Translations under genes and position numbers: made by a program
The notes under the pieces: generated by a model
Told to the model about the DNA's origin: nothing
What the model saw: only the letters and a program-made list of their open reading frames with translations
Databases searched by the model: none
From: Margaritispora aquatica
Lineage: Eukaryota > Ascomycota > Leotiomycetes > Helotiales > Discinellaceae
Length of the DNA stretch: 64,000 nucleotides
NCBI GenBank assembly: GCA_007644065.1
Contig: VJWN01000004.1
Coordinates: 1,550,001-1,614,000 of the forward strand
Direction: 5' to 3'
In this document: positions 46,338 through 59,142 of the stretch, one piece after another
Layout: the number at the start of each line of letters is the position of its first letter
Position numbering within the stretch: position 1 is the first letter of the stretch

Positions 46338-46608
46338 CTTTTTGTAAAAATTTAGCTCGAGCTAAATGTGGTGGTAAGATGCTTTTTTTTTCAATGTGCT
46401 AGAAATGCATGGAGAATGTACGCAATAGACTGGCGGGGATCGGGCTGGCTGCAGTGTTTCGCAGGGATGGCATTGACTGGAATGCTAGACCTTGTTCCTG
46501 AGCACTGCTGAGCTCGCGACATAAATATTTACAATCAGTACTTCACAGCAACAAAGAATTCTCGACTTTCCCAACTCAACGACACTCGTACTACGCACAA
46601 CAATAATA

Positions 46609-48077
46609 ATGAATGCGACGAAGCGGAAGTTCAACGCCTTGCTTAATGGCATTGGCAATAAGTCTGCTTCGAATGTGTCTACCCCGAATGAAGCAACCAC
46701 CACCTCGAAAGGAGGTCTTCCTTCTCCTACAGTCGCAGAAACAGATGAGCTATCCAAGAAACGACGGACACATACACCTCCCACGTCCACGCCCACCTCA
46801 CAAATACCTTCATTCGCAGATTTTCGAAAAGAACGAGAACAGAGCATGAGACATAAGAAGTCTGCGTCAGTAGCCGTTGTCCCTGCCTCCAACGACACGC
46901 CCAAATATGCCCCATGGGATAGAACCGAGTTCTTGAAGAGGTTAAAGTCGTTCTCAAATCTGACAGATTGGACACCGAAGCCTGCAAAAGTCAATGAAGT
47001 GGAATGGGCAAAGAGAGGCTGGGTGTGTCAGAAGTCTGAGAGGGTGAGGTGCTGCCTGTGTAATGTGGAGATGGTTGTCAAATTGAACAAGAAGGATGTT
47101 GATGGAAAGGAAGTCGCGGTCTACGTACCGGGGAATATTGGTATACCAACCAGTATGGAGAGAAGTCTGGACGTACAGGCTGACGCAAGCTTAGAGGAGG
47201 CATTGGTGGAGAGGTATGCTGAGATGATTGTGAGCTCGCATGAGGAGAGTTGTCTTTGGAGGCAGAGGGGTTGCGATGGTAAGTAACCAACGTATTCTGG
47301 GAGCATGGTCTGATTTTTTCTTTAGATTCGATATTCAAATTACCTTTGACGCATGCCGGAAATACACTACAGGCCCTGAAGGAACGATATCAGGAACTGG
47401 TCGCAAGAAAAGACAATTTGCCTTATATATTCAACATGAAGATGCCGGATGGTTTCGATCTGGATCTTATTCTCAGCTACCTGCCCAAGAATTTCCTACC
47501 AACAGACCCAGCAGATACTTTCTCAACACCACAAGTTAACAAGGTTGCCTTCCTAATGGCTTTATTTGGTTGGCAGGGACATTCGCATGCACGGCTAGGA
47601 CCTCAACTTGGATCGTTATCATGTCAAGCATGCTATCGAGTGTTAGGTTTATGGTTGTTCAAGAGCAAATCAGTCAACGAAGCAGGAGAAGAGGTTACTG
47701 GCTCAGTCGTCGTCGGCCTAGACGTAGCTTATGAACACCGTGATTATTGCCCATGGCGAAACGCATGCTCACAAAATGGATCAAATCCTTCCGTCAAATC
47801 AGCTACCAACAAGATGGCAGGGTGGGAGATATTAGTACGGTTAATTAGGAGCGAACACCAGTTGCGAACAACCAAAGAACCGCCATTGAAGAAGACTCAG
47901 CCGGCTCGAGAAACGACGCCTGAGCCTGTACAGGAGACAGATGAGGAGGATGCGAGGAGTATCAGGGATGAGAAGGATAAGGAGCGCTGGGCAAGATTGA
48001 GGCGAGTGAAGAGCTTGTTTGAACCGAAAGGCGGCAAGAAGGTTCGAAGAGGTGGAGTTGCCGAACCGAGCAAGTGA
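46609..48077 (+). CDS. C3HC-type zinc finger protein (Rsm1/NIPA-like)
   Basis: Nuclear protein of the zf-C3HC/Rsm1 family, linked to mRNA export in fission yeast and related to human NIPA/ZC3HC1. Exons 46609-47278 and 47326-48077 (47-nt intron) give 473 aa. The first half has a basic, Ser/Thr-rich start, then the BIR-like C3HC domain: YAPWDRTEFLKRLKSF, RGWVCQKSERVRCCLCNVEM, and SSHEESCLWRQRGCD, where the His and last Cys complete the zinc site. The second module has FGWQGHSHARLGPQLGSLSC, CYRVLGLWLF and YEHRDYCPWRNACSQN, the Rsm1-like second zinc site. The intron falls right after the WRQRGCD motif. The charged tail ends in a basic KGGKKVRRGG. The family assignment is firm; the role is inferred from relatives. 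Confidence 0.9.
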
Positions 48078-49151
48078 GGGAGAGTTGCACTTGCGAAAGA
48101 GAGAAATAAATGAGGAACGCGTGTAATGATATGAAGCATTTTGCGGAGTTTGATTGGCAGCAATTATGAATGAGGTAGATACCCAATGAAGATGCATACT
48201 TGCGCCCGAGTATATCACTCCGACGAAACCTTGATAAACTGCTAAAAAAAAAAGCGCATTCAGCGCTGGTAAAGATTGTTTTGAGTCTGGTTTGCCGTAT
48301 TTCACGGCTAAGATAAACGCATGTCTAAATACTAATCTTATACTAAACGCAAACACTTCAGAGCAAGGAGCTCCTTGGGACTTTTTAATCAAGGCATCCT
48401 AAGATATTCTAAGTCTTTATAAATCACAAAATGTGTAACTCTCTTCGGTTGATGTCTCTTGGAGAATTGTTCTTGTTTCAAACAACGTGAATTTGAACTC
48501 TGAAATCAGGTGTGTTCTTACCCACCGGAAGAATTGCCAGTAGCCAGAGAGTAACAAGGCAGTAATACCTCGGAAATATAAAAACTTCTGGTAATGGAAG
48601 GAATTGATGATACTTGATGTTTCTTTCCCCTGAGTCTCGCTAAATCTCGGTCCAAGGATGATGTCATTCTCAATTGGAGTCTGCAACTTTGATCATTTTG
48701 ACTGTTCTTTGACTACTCGAAGTCGTCAATACAGTAATAGATTTATACTGTCCTTTTAGGCAAATGAATCAAGATGATCCTGTAAACCTGTAGAGAGCTA
48801 TGCCGAGTAGGTATTGTTCATGCAAATAGCTGGCCGAGTACTTTTGATTGAAATGACATCCAAACTGATGAATAAGAATTTGAGAAGATGAACCACGTCA
48901 ATGGACGAAAGCACGGCCAGCGTGATAAACCTATACCGTGCTGTTCATTTTTGACAATATTTAGGAGTTGTGAATATTTTCACATGGTAGCCAGAGAAAT
49001 TGGCCTGAACGTGTGAACGTGTAAAGTGGTTGGTTGCCCTGGCAATTCGCGTATCCCAGCAATAATTCGTGACGTGGAAAACACCCCGCAAATCAACGCT
49101 CAACCAACATCACAACTTCGCTGTAACTAATTTAAATGGCCTGCTGATTCT
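48078..49151. other. Intergenic region
   Basis: 1.07 kb between two plus-strand genes, with a 10-A run near 48244. Open frames are antisense or random. The right end is the promoter of the SNF2 gene. Confidence 0.5.
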
Positions 49152-52100
49152 ATGAAGTACATCCCCTTTCCTGTGTCCTATCGTGCTGAAGACTAATCTC
49201 AAAACTCAGGAGCTTCGCACCGCGCAATAACCTTGGATCAACAGATCTCCCCCGCTTCGACCACCGCAAGACCAAAAACAAACACAAGAAGGAGACTTTG
49301 CATCCAGCTACCAACACTCCTCGTACGGGATTTGTGCCGATCGAATCATCACCGCAGAGCATTTTCTCCACGCCAGAGTCTGCGATTGGCAAAGCTGCAA
49401 ATCTGAGCGAACTTGGTGATTCGAGCTCTCTCTTCTCATACGATTCACCTGCGTCCTTCGACTTTGGTCCAAGACATACACAGCTAGATAGTAGCAGCCC
49501 GGTACCTTCCGTCTTTGGAGCGTCCAGAAGAGTACGTCTTTTATTTTTGTCGGATTTTACCACCCCATCAGTTTAAATATATGCTAACTTCTGTGTAGAT
49601 TATAAACACAAGAACGATGGTCAACGAACGCTCACCTGCAAAGGCGCACATGCCTTTGCAGGCTGCCACGGCGAACGAGGTGAGAAAAGCAGCGGATGAG
49701 CTTCATAAATCAACATTGTCAAATGCACCTCAGTTCGGCGAAACCTCCCTCCCACAATCTCCTCTATTTCGCCCACCACCGAAAGAGAGATCTGTATTTG
49801 TTCAACCAAAGAACAGACCAGAACATCACAGAGAACAAGTTGCACATCCACACATGCAAGCACTGAAGGATCTCGGCCACAAGATAATCGACCCTCTCAT
49901 GCCTAAAGCACCAGCAGCTTTCTCACAAGCAGCAGTTCGCGCTCCAGCGCCCGAAGATGTATCATATACGACTACCAAGGCAGTAACGAAACCGTTGTAT
50001 GGCTCTATGGGCAATACATATAATTCAGGGACAACCGGAGTTTATAACACTAATTACGTTGACTTGACCACGAGTAATTACCGTGAAACATACCAAGCCG
50101 ATCCATTTGTGGATCCAGCGAAGGCTCAGGAGGATTTGAAGGCACTTCTAGAAGGCGTGATTGAGGATGAGGACGATGTTCCAAAAACCAGACTCCGGAA
50201 AAAGAAGAAGGATGCAGAGACTGATGCGCTCATTGCTAAGCTAAGTGGGCTTAATGTTCAGGACAAGGATGGAGAAGCTGAGTCGTCTGAAGATGAAGAG
50301 GATGATGGTACTGTCGAAGGGATCAAAGTCAAGCTTCTCCCGCATCAAGTCGAAGGTGTGGAGTGGATGAAAGGTCGAGAACTTGGAACTGCAAAGAAAG
50401 GTAAGGTGCCTAAAGGCGGTATCCTTGCAGATGATATGGGTTTGGGGAAAACTTTGCAGTCTATTTCACTCATCCTCACCAATCCAAAACCAACCGACGA
50501 AGCGACCATCAAGAAGCGAAAACTATCTTCCCAAGCAGAAAAGACTACTTTAGTGGTCGCTCCATTAGCTCTTATCCGACAATGGGAGTTGGAGATCAAG
50601 GACAAAGTGACCAGTGACCATACCTTACGAGTCTGCGTTCATCATGGCCCACAACGTACCAAGAGGTTTGCAGACTTAAAGAGATTTGATGTTGTGATTA
50701 CTACTTATCAGATCCTTGTCTCTGAATTCGGCAACTCTTCAAAAGACGAGGATGGATTACAGGTTGGCTGCTTCGGTCTTCATTGGTATCGTGTTATCCT
50801 TGATGAAGCACATACCATCAAGAATAGAAATGCCAAGGCTACACAGGCTTGCTACGCTCTCCGTAGTGAGTATAGGTGGTGTTTGTCTGGAACTCCAATG
50901 CAAAATAACTTGGATGAGCTCCAAAGTCTTATAAGGTTCTTGCGCATTGCTCCATTTGATGATCTGAAGACGTGGAAGGATCAAATCGATCGTCCGATGA
51001 AGAATGGGAGAGGTGATCTTGCTATCAAGCGTCTTCGTGGGTTCTTACAAATTCTCATGAAGCGCCGGACCAAGGAGATATTGAAGAAGGAAGGAGCTTT
51101 GAATCCAGGCGGAAAACCCTCTGCTGCTGGCGAGGGCAGTACCACAGGGTTCAAGGTTACTGAGCGTAAGATTGAGAATGTCCTTGCAGAATTTACTCCT
51201 GAGGAACGACATTTCTACGCACGGCTGGAGGCACGTACAGATGAGAGCATTGAGAGGATGATGAGTGGTCAAAGTGTCAATTATGCTGGTGCTTTGGTCT
51301 TACTGTTGCGACTCCGTCAAGCATGTAACCATCCGAGGCTGACTGCTGGTAAGTTAGGCAAGGATAGCGAGGCTCTTTCGGCGGACACACTATCATCACA
51401 AAAAAGCAAGTCAACTGATGTTGACGATTTGGCTGACATGTTTGGTGGTATGGGTGTTGGGACGAAGAAGTGTGAGGTTTGTCAGCTCGAACTTGGAAAA
51501 ACTGCAATTTCGGAGGGTGCCATTCGTTGTCTAGATTGCGAGGAAGATCTTGAAGCTGTCACGAAGCAACATAAGTCGAGAAAGGAGAAGAAGAAGTCTA
51601 AACATAACCAAAAGGAGAAGGCTGAAGCAAAAGCCGCTGTACGCAAGCCTCGGAATCGTAACATCATCCTAGATAGTGATGACGATGAAGAAGAGGAAGA
51701 TGCTGGATCATGGATCGTCTCTGAGAAACATAGAGGTCCACTGACTCTTGGAAAGGCCGGCGGCCAGGCTGATGAAGATGCTGAAGGTGGTGGTGAATGG
51801 TTAAATTCTGGAGATGAGGACTCCTCGGTATTTCCTGACCTGCAACAACTCCAAAATCAGAAGCGCAAGTCGAAGGTTGTTAATCTGGACTCTGATGAGT
51901 CAAGCGACGAGGACTCCGATTCTGGTGTTGACTCCGATTCAGGATCAGACTCAGATGTCGAAGACGAGATTCAATCATCGTCAGATGAAGAGGCACAGCT
52001 CGCTACAATCGTCACTTCGACGAAGATCACTTATCTCTTGAAGATTCTTGCCAAAGAGGCTGCTGTGCATAAATTCATTGTGTTCTCACAATTCACATCT

Positions 52101-52805
52101 ATGTTAGATCTTATTGAGCCCTTCCTCAAGCAGAAAGGTCTCAAATTCACCAGATACGATGGAAGCATGAAGAATGACATGAGAGAGGCTAGCTTACACA
52201 AATTGCGAAACGACAAGAACTGCCGAATCCTACTCTGCTCTCTCAAATGCGGCTCTCTCGGACTCAATCTCACAGCTGCCACCCGAGTTGTTATTCTCGA
52301 GCCATTCTGGAACCCGGTATGTTACACCCATTCTTATCCCTATCCCCAACCTCTACAGCAAAGCTAACGCAAACCCATTTAGTTTGTCGAAGAACAAGCC
52401 ATCGACCGTGTTCACCGTCTCACCCAAAAGGTCGACGTAATAGTCTACAAAATCACCATCAAAGACACAGTCGAAGAGCGAATCCTCGATCTGCAGAACA
52501 AGAAGCGCGAGCTCGCCAACCAGACCATCGAGGGAGGCAAGGGCGGCGCAGGCAAGCTCGGCATGAAAGAGATCCTGCAGCTGTTCCGTCGCGACGCGGA
52601 GCACGCCCCGCCCGCGAGAGGCGAGGAGGCATATGGTTTAGGTCAGAAGCCGCGGATTCTGAAGGAGAGGGAGCCTATCAGGCCGGGCAGCGGCGGGAGT
52701 GGAAGTGGCAGTGGTGGTGGGAGCTCGGCACCGAGAGTGGTCAAGCCTGTGAAGAGGATAGATTCGAGGGAGAAAGAAGATAGTGTTTATGGTCGGCGGT
52801 GGTAA
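49152..52805 (+). CDS. SNF2-family DNA-dependent ATPase (Rad5/Rad16-like)
   Basis: Chromatin-remodelling or repair ATPase. Exons 49152-49156, 49210-49531, 49599-52316 and 52383-52805 give 1155 aa. The first coding exon would be only ATGAA; it was chosen because the next exon is closed upstream by an in-frame TGA and this join is phase-perfect. The N-terminal 350 residues look disordered. The first helicase lobe has LLPHQVEGVEWMKG (about 354), ILADDMGLGKTLQS, VILDEAHTIKN and CLSGTPMQNN. The second has KFIVFSQFTSML, LLCSLKCGSLGLNLTAATRV and IDRVHRLTQ. Between them are a possible small zinc site (KCEVCQ and RCLDCEED, about 733) and a long, very acidic Ser/Asp insert. A full RING, as in Rad5, is not seen. 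The C-terminus is Gly/Ser-rich. Confidence 0.9.
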
Positions 52806-53736
52806 TTCAGGGTCCTAGGATGGCAGTCTTGGTGTGGGCGTAGAGAAAAATCTGGCGCTTCATCATGGATATCATCGGTGTTTGGAGGTGTAAATATGGA
52901 ATGCTCATTTGAGCGCGTGGGCGTTTGGGCACTGAGGTGATGTCGAATTCTAGAATTCTGTAGATGATATACGAGAGACGATCAATAACTAACTCGTACA
53001 TTGATTGTATCGCTATAATTGCCTTTCAATGAATGCCCAAACATCGCAGGCAGGTAGGTTTCCACCAGACTTTATGATCTTACTTCTCGGCTAATTCATT
53101 CACCTCTGAATCACTCTTCGCCTCTGGTCTTAAAATCAAAGAACAACCGACTGACGAGCAGCGTAAAGGAAGGGACCAAGACGGATGCCACGAAAAGTAA
53201 GTCTATGAGGATCTTTTATGATATGTCTACCGAGCCGTCAAGGTTTGCTTCTAGCTAAACTGAACTGAACGAAACTAAACTAATTTGACATATTTTCGTC
53301 TTCTGTTCTTTCTCAGACTGTATCTATCTAGATTAGGAATCACGTCACCTCATGCCTGTCCCTTATTCTTTGCCCTTCATCCTTTATCTGTCCATTCGTT
53401 TCGTCTATCCATATACCTGCCTGTGTATGTAGTTTGTATGTCTTGCCTGTATTTCGCGTGTTGTACCTGAGCCATCGCTATGCATCTATGCATCTCTTTC
53501 TTTTATCTCTTTCTTCCCAGCTGAAAATGCCCCTTCATGCCACGTTACACCATGCCATAATGACATCTTGGTGTCCATCCCTAACCCAACGCCTTCACGT
53601 TTAAACCCAGTCGGTCAAGTAGTCAATCACTTGCCTAAACGCCTGTATCCCCAAACCATAATATCTCACACTCAATCATCGATACATCTCCTCTCTCCCC
53701 TTTCTCTCTCCCTTTCTTTCCCTTCAATTCACACAG
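52806..53736. other. Convergent 3' flanks
   Basis: 0.93 kb, strongly CT-rich between about 53280 and 53740, between the convergent SNF2 and MFS genes. No gene was recognised. The pyrimidine richness could be part of a long untranslated region or an unannotated plus-strand transcript. Confidence 0.45.
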
Positions 53737-55713
53737 TCACCTCCCAACCCTCGCGTCATCCTGCTCACCATCCTCAAAATCGTCCTCATCATAATCACTA
53801 CCGTCAGGATCCCCCCTATTCTCCTCATCCCACTCCGCGCTCTCAAGTCCCTCGCCTTTGATCCCGAAACTTGCCAGAAATCCCAGGAACGCGATGCCGC
53901 CAAAGACGCCCCATGCCAAGGCCTCGCCTTTCGGCTTGATGCCTATTGAGAGCGAGAAGAGGCCGCCGGAAAGGAAAGGTCCGATGGCTCGACCGGCTGC
54001 GGAGAGGGTTTGTGCGAGCCCGTTCAGCGTGCCGAGGACAGAGTGGTTGGGTGCTGAGTTGGTGACCTGGGAGGATTAGTATGCGGATTTGAGGAGGGGA
54101 GAAGGAACGTACGAGTAGAAGAGCACTGGTGAGGCCGCCAACAGCAGCTACGGTCTTGATTAACAAGACGAAGCCCAGCTCAATCCACAGCCAGATGGTT
54201 CCAGACCCTATACCGAGGAGAGGTTTGTCGCTTTGGTGCCCCACCCATGGCATGAGCATCATGGAGACGAAAAGCAAGAAAAGACCTGCTCTGTATGTTT
54301 TCCTATTGCCCATCTTCTCTTTGAATTTTCCGAACAGACCAACTTGAAATACAATAGCTACCACGCCTGCGAATGATAACGAAACACCAATCTCTTCAGG
54401 TGACAAATTTCGCCCACTCGGTTCTGGCCCAGCGGCGAAAACAGGAAAGAGAGTGTTGTATGATATGTTTGATAGCTGAAATACCAGGTATGTGCTTAGA
54501 AGGATTATCGTATCTCGGTTGAAGATTTCCTTTCTAGTAAGTTGAGCATCGGTGTTCAAGAATCCAGGCAAAGAAAGTAGACTCTGGGTTTCACTTTCGT
54601 TGTCTGTCTCGTCATCCGTTTCGGCTCCATCAACTCTGCGCCTTGAATTGTAGGACACATGTCGTCGGGTGTACGTGGGATGGCGAGATCCGCCTGTGAA
54701 TTGCCAGAGCCAACTGAAAAGGTTGCCAACTCTTTCCTTCAATGGTGGCAAGTCTTTTGCTTCTTCCAGACTCTCCTCGAGGAAAAATCCTGTCAACACT
54801 AGGTCGATCAAGAGCACTGTTGCTGCGAAAAGATTTGGTGCTAAGTATGGATATGGGTTTTTGTGGCCTGGTCGGAATGGGATGTCCTTGAAGACCAATA
54901 GACCACCCAGAGCGGGACCTGTTATTCCTCCAATTCCATATATGACAGGCAGGTACGTAAAGGCTTCGCTTTGATTGCTTCTGAAGGAGGAATCTCGAGT
55001 TAGCCTGGTTCAGCGAATTGCTCATATGCTTGCAAGATCTCCAACACAGTTGACCAGCGAACAGAGTTGAAGACATCCCAAAAGTTTGTGCCCCAAAACA
55101 AAATCATTATCACTTACCTGTCAGTGATCTCGCCCAAACATGTGCTTATGACACCCTGGTTTCCATTGACCAGTCCCATGAACGCCTGCACCAATATCGC
55201 CTGCCACAACGTCCTACAGAACCCAAACATGAGGAATGCCGTAGCAGTCAGAGCTGTGCCTATCATAACCACCGGTTTCCTCCCAATGCGATCAGAAAGC
55301 CAACCCCAGAAGAAGTTGGTCGCAAACTGAGCCAGCGCAAAGGAAGAAGCTATCGTGCCGACATACAGTCCTATCTGCCCGACATCAACCTCAGGAAACG
55401 TCGAAGTCATCTCCGGGAGGTACGGCGAGATCGAATTGAGTGCCGTCTGCTCTGCCAAAGCTATAATGGCAAGCATCGCAAGCTGTTTCTTTGGCAGAGG
55501 CGAATTGTGGTGCTCATTCGCCCCTTCACCGCCATTGCTGGGCGCATTCGTGCTGCCGTCGAACATTGAAGAGCTGGTGGGAGACATTGGATGTGGAGGA
55601 CGGCCTCGAGATCGCGGAGGTTTTGTAGGGAAGGTTTGATAGTGGGGTGTCGATGATTTTCTGCGCTCCATCTCGGGACGATTGGGTAGAGGCAACATAT
55701 GGCAGATTGGCAA
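53737..55713 (-). CDS. Major facilitator superfamily transporter (YCR023C/ZIF1-like)
   Basis: Secondary transporter with the 12-helix MFS fold. Exons 55713-55118, 54980-54113 and 54066-53737 (introns 137 and 46 nt) give 597 aa. A disordered N-terminus precedes helix 1 (QLAMLAIIALAEQTALNSIS). The loop 2-3 signature is WGWLSDRIGRKPVVMIGT, and the family-typical FGFCRTLWQAILVQAFMG, GNQGVISTCLGEITDRSNQS and YGIGGITGPALGG follow. A long acidic central loop (DGAETDDETDNESETQS) separates the halves, and the C-terminal tail is acidic too. The sequence pattern matches fungal relatives of yeast YCR023C and plant ZIF1, often vacuolar; the substrate is unknown. Several Mets in the first 15 codons could be the true start. 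Confidence 0.9.
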
Positions 55714-56569
55714 TGATCTTGTATGTGTTTGAAAAGGTGATTATTGATTAAATCTGACGCGAAACGGTGCGATTGAGTTCAATCTGTGTGGTCGTGTGTC
55801 TGTTGGACAGGCAAGGTCACCGAGGTGCAAGCTAGATAAATCCTAGAGCTTCAAGTGGTGCATTAGATGAACGGAATAACAGAACACAGATGAATTAACA
55901 AAGGATTCAATCTGCAATTCTGGTCGAGGTCACAATCAATCCATTGTAGTGTGAGAGAGTTGGTTGTGAAAAAGCAAAATCCGTTCTTCTCCCCCGCCAG
56001 TGAGTAAGTAGTTAATCCAGGTCTTTCAATGGGCGATGGGCGATGAGCGATGGGCGATGGTCGATGATGTAGGTGCAGAAATTAAACGGGGCCAACCAAC
56101 CTCCTCCGACCACCCCTACCCTACCCCCCAACCCCCCTACGCCCCAGGAAACAGGATTGCCGGAGCGAACAGCGCGGTCCAGAATCATCATGGGATTTGA
56201 CCATTGGACATCATCATAGCCTACGGGGGTACAGCATTTGTGTGACCAAAAGATGCATAGGTATCGTAGATCTTGGGAGAAGCTTACACCGCTATTGCCA
56301 GGTTCCTATCGACTCATAAGTAGGCACATTGATCATCGGTAACAAATCGTCGTCAGGTACGAGGTGCCCTCTGTACAATTCAGACGAGACATGCAAATCG
56401 TCGATCAAGATCGAGCATACACGCATCCAAGACACAGAGGTCAAAGCGGATAAGTGAGATATTTCTACCACCCCACTTAAACCCCATAACAATTCAATCG
56501 TCAACTTTCCCCAGTTTATATCCTCTAACATATCCTCTCACGATATGAGTTTTGTGGTCTCTGGAAAGC
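55714..56569. other. Intergenic region with short repeats
   Basis: 0.86 kb between two minus-strand genes. It contains a 7-bp tandem repeat and a C-rich stretch at about 56100-56150 (runs of CCCCC). No gene was seen; the left part is the promoter of the MFS gene. Confidence 0.5.
56029..56069 (+). repeat. Imperfect 7-bp tandem repeat (GATGGGC-like)
   Basis: About five and a half copies of GATGGGC, with variants GATGAGC, GATGGTC and GATGATG, upstream of the MFS gene. It looks like an ordinary minisatellite and could vary in copy number. Confidence 0.75.
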
Positions 56570-58389
56570 TCAATATGACTCAATAAAGCCTGGTGGGAGG
56601 AATGTACAATTTGCCGTGTTATGGGCGAGATAGGGACACAGATGCAAATAAAGCAAGTCCACCACTCGCTGATTCCCACGCTCTGTCAATCGCCACAGTT
56701 TAGCGGGACCATCTGTTTACTTGTCAGTAAGTAAACGGATGAAAAACATCTCGGGCTGATTACCATCCAAGAAGAAATCTTGTTGATCCCATGGTTGATC
56801 GAAAGCCACTTCAGTGTTCAGCCAGCCAGAAGTATCAAGCCAAAATACAGCTTTATCACCATCTCTCCTAAGGCGACCAACTACGGAATTTGTAGCTTGC
56901 GCGAGCTGGCCTCGAAGGGGTCTCATAACGAAGATTGGGATGTCTTTGCCCAAGTTCGGTTCGAAGTGAGAGGAGTCGAGTGTGGTTGTAAGCAGTTTGG
57001 GATATGCTATCTGTCTGATGGCATTGATGAACATGTAATAGGTATCCTCGAAGATCGCACTCAGTTCTCTCGAATTCATGGTGTATTGCTGACCATGCAT
57101 TTGAAAAGATTCCCAATCAGAATTGCCTATATTCAGTAGGATAATGTCTGGAGTATATTGCCAATTCCAGAATTGGTCGAATAGCTCGGATTCTGGAGTG
57201 CCACTACAATGATTAGCTGTATTCGAGTTAGAGCAGCTAAACTTACGATCGAAAGAAAACGTTTGGTAAGCTTGTAGGTCGTCCTGGCCTTTCAATGCAA
57301 TTTGCTGTCAAACACATATCTCTTGCACCAACGGTTACATGGTCACAACCAAGCATTTCGCCTAAGGGAAATTCCCAGCCCATGGCATCACTGAGCTCTC
57401 TGATGGTCATATCGGCATGCCTCCGCTCTCTTGTGGGGGAGCTTGAGAGATCGGTAACGATTTCCAGAAATTTTCTCTGGCCACTGGGTAGTCGATGTCC
57501 CCGTTCATTGCTTGTATTTATGCCATGGTACGGAATGAGCGCGGCCTTCTCATCAATCCAGATTCCTTTTACTTGGAATGTGGTCGATGAGTCTCCAACC
57601 ATAGGAGCGATGAATCGAAATCGATGAGTAGATCTCAAGTTCGAGGCATCCTCGTATATTGGTATCAAGCCAAACGCTTCTGGGAAGATTTTATAGCCCA
57701 AGCCATCTACCTGTGCCAAGAAAGAAATTAGTCCTGATGTCGACAGCTTCAATTTGTCAGAAGGAAGAAGAGACAGCAGAGAGTATGCTCGTTGCTTCAA
57801 AGAATATTTGGGGTTGTTGGAGTTGAGTAACGACAAAACAACTGACCCATTGAACGTCGCCGAGAATTCAAAATAGCTTCCTGTTAAAAAGAGTCAGATA
57901 TGAGCTTCTTTGTATTCAAATGCGATCATACCAGCAAATGATGCATATTTGTGAGCGCCGTCGGTTGACGACCACCATCGGCCAATGCACTGCATATTGT
58001 CAGCCAAAGCTTTAACGACCGGACGGAAAACATACACGTATGTTTGGATAATGAGCATCAATGAACTGCATGCTTGTAAGGTTTGTTTGTCGAGTGTCGT
58101 GTCTGCTCGTGTCCAGCACTGAAGGTTGTTTTCCTCGTTGCGTCAACCAAATCAGTCCAACTGTCAAGATAAGCGAGATCCAAATGATCTTTCTAAATCG
58201 TCGAGAAAAAGGTCTCCGCAGAATCCGACGCCTCCGGGTACTTTCGATGGCAAATATAGGTGGGGGTCCCTCATGGCTGGTGCCTCGAAATTTGCTGCGT
58301 AGAATGCTCGACCACGACGCTGATTTCCTCTTGGTATCTTGAGAGAGTGGAGTTGCCCTTGGCGTAGGGTATGGCGCTGTCAATACCAT
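56570..58389 (-). CDS. SGNH-hydrolase-like type II membrane protein
   Basis: Exons 58389-58036, 57989-57932, 57880-57247, 57203-56764 and 56712-56570 (introns 43-51 nt) give 542 aa. A basic cytosolic head (RRRRILRRPFSRRFRK) precedes one membrane helix (IIWISLILTVGLIWL), and the rest should be lumenal or extracellular. It begins with CIGRWWSS and YFEFSATFNGSVVLSLL, a beta-rich module. The esterase-like part has MGWEFPLGEMLGCDHVTVG, then LLNIGNSDWESF (block III-like) and, after the last intron, WRLTERGNQRVVDLLYLHLC (block V-like). The nucleophile block I Gly-Asp-Ser is not clear; the nearest stretch reads VTDLSSSPT. Function may be deacylation of a wall polymer or glycan, but this is inference. 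An upstream in-frame Met at 58449 exists. Confidence 0.68.
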
Positions 58390-59142
58390 TTTCACAGATT
58401 GAGCAAGTTCTTGGAGGTAGGTTTGTAGATGTGAAAGGAACAACCTCAATTTGTTTCCTGTTCAAACCAGGTCGTGTGCTGGTCGAAGCGAGGATGGATG
58501 GATGTTGCTCTTGCTAGTCTTGGACATCAACACCGATCGGAATTTTTTCGCAGCCTCTTCAAAACTCGATAAAGAATCTTTCGCATATTCTAAAACCCGA
58601 ATCCTCTATTCTAGTCGAATGAACAGAAAAACCTCGACAAAACAAGCATATCATGTCAGACTACATAACTTTCTTCGCAACGTCTCAATACAACCATCAT
58701 TCATTTTAGTTCAAATAAGCGAGCGTTCGACAATGCGACAACCATTGATTCGGAAAGGTAAAAGTCATTAATTTGCTGCAGGGTTTGAGGACATGTCCTG
58801 GACGTGCCTTGAAATGATGTGTTTGCTCGAGATCTTACCTGTTCTTACACCGAATCTGATTTCGGTGGATGGATCCTGATTAAAACAATGCATGTATTTT
58901 TGTTTCCCTTCGAGCAATCCAAAAAAGTAAATCAGTAAAAGGAGGTAGATGATTGAACATTAAAGATTAGGTCTCACTGATAAGGATCTAGCTACATACT
59001 AGAGATATGTACGAGAAATGACATCTCGTAAGAACGCCTTCATGTTGGTTATTAGGCGTCACCCTTCCCAGCAAATTTTGCCCCGCCACAAACAATTCCC
59101 AGCAGACTGAAGATCAATTGTAAATCCATTCCCGGCCTTCGA
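58390..59142. other. Intergenic region
   Basis: 0.75 kb between two minus-strand genes; no gene, RNA or repeat was seen. Confidence 0.5.
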
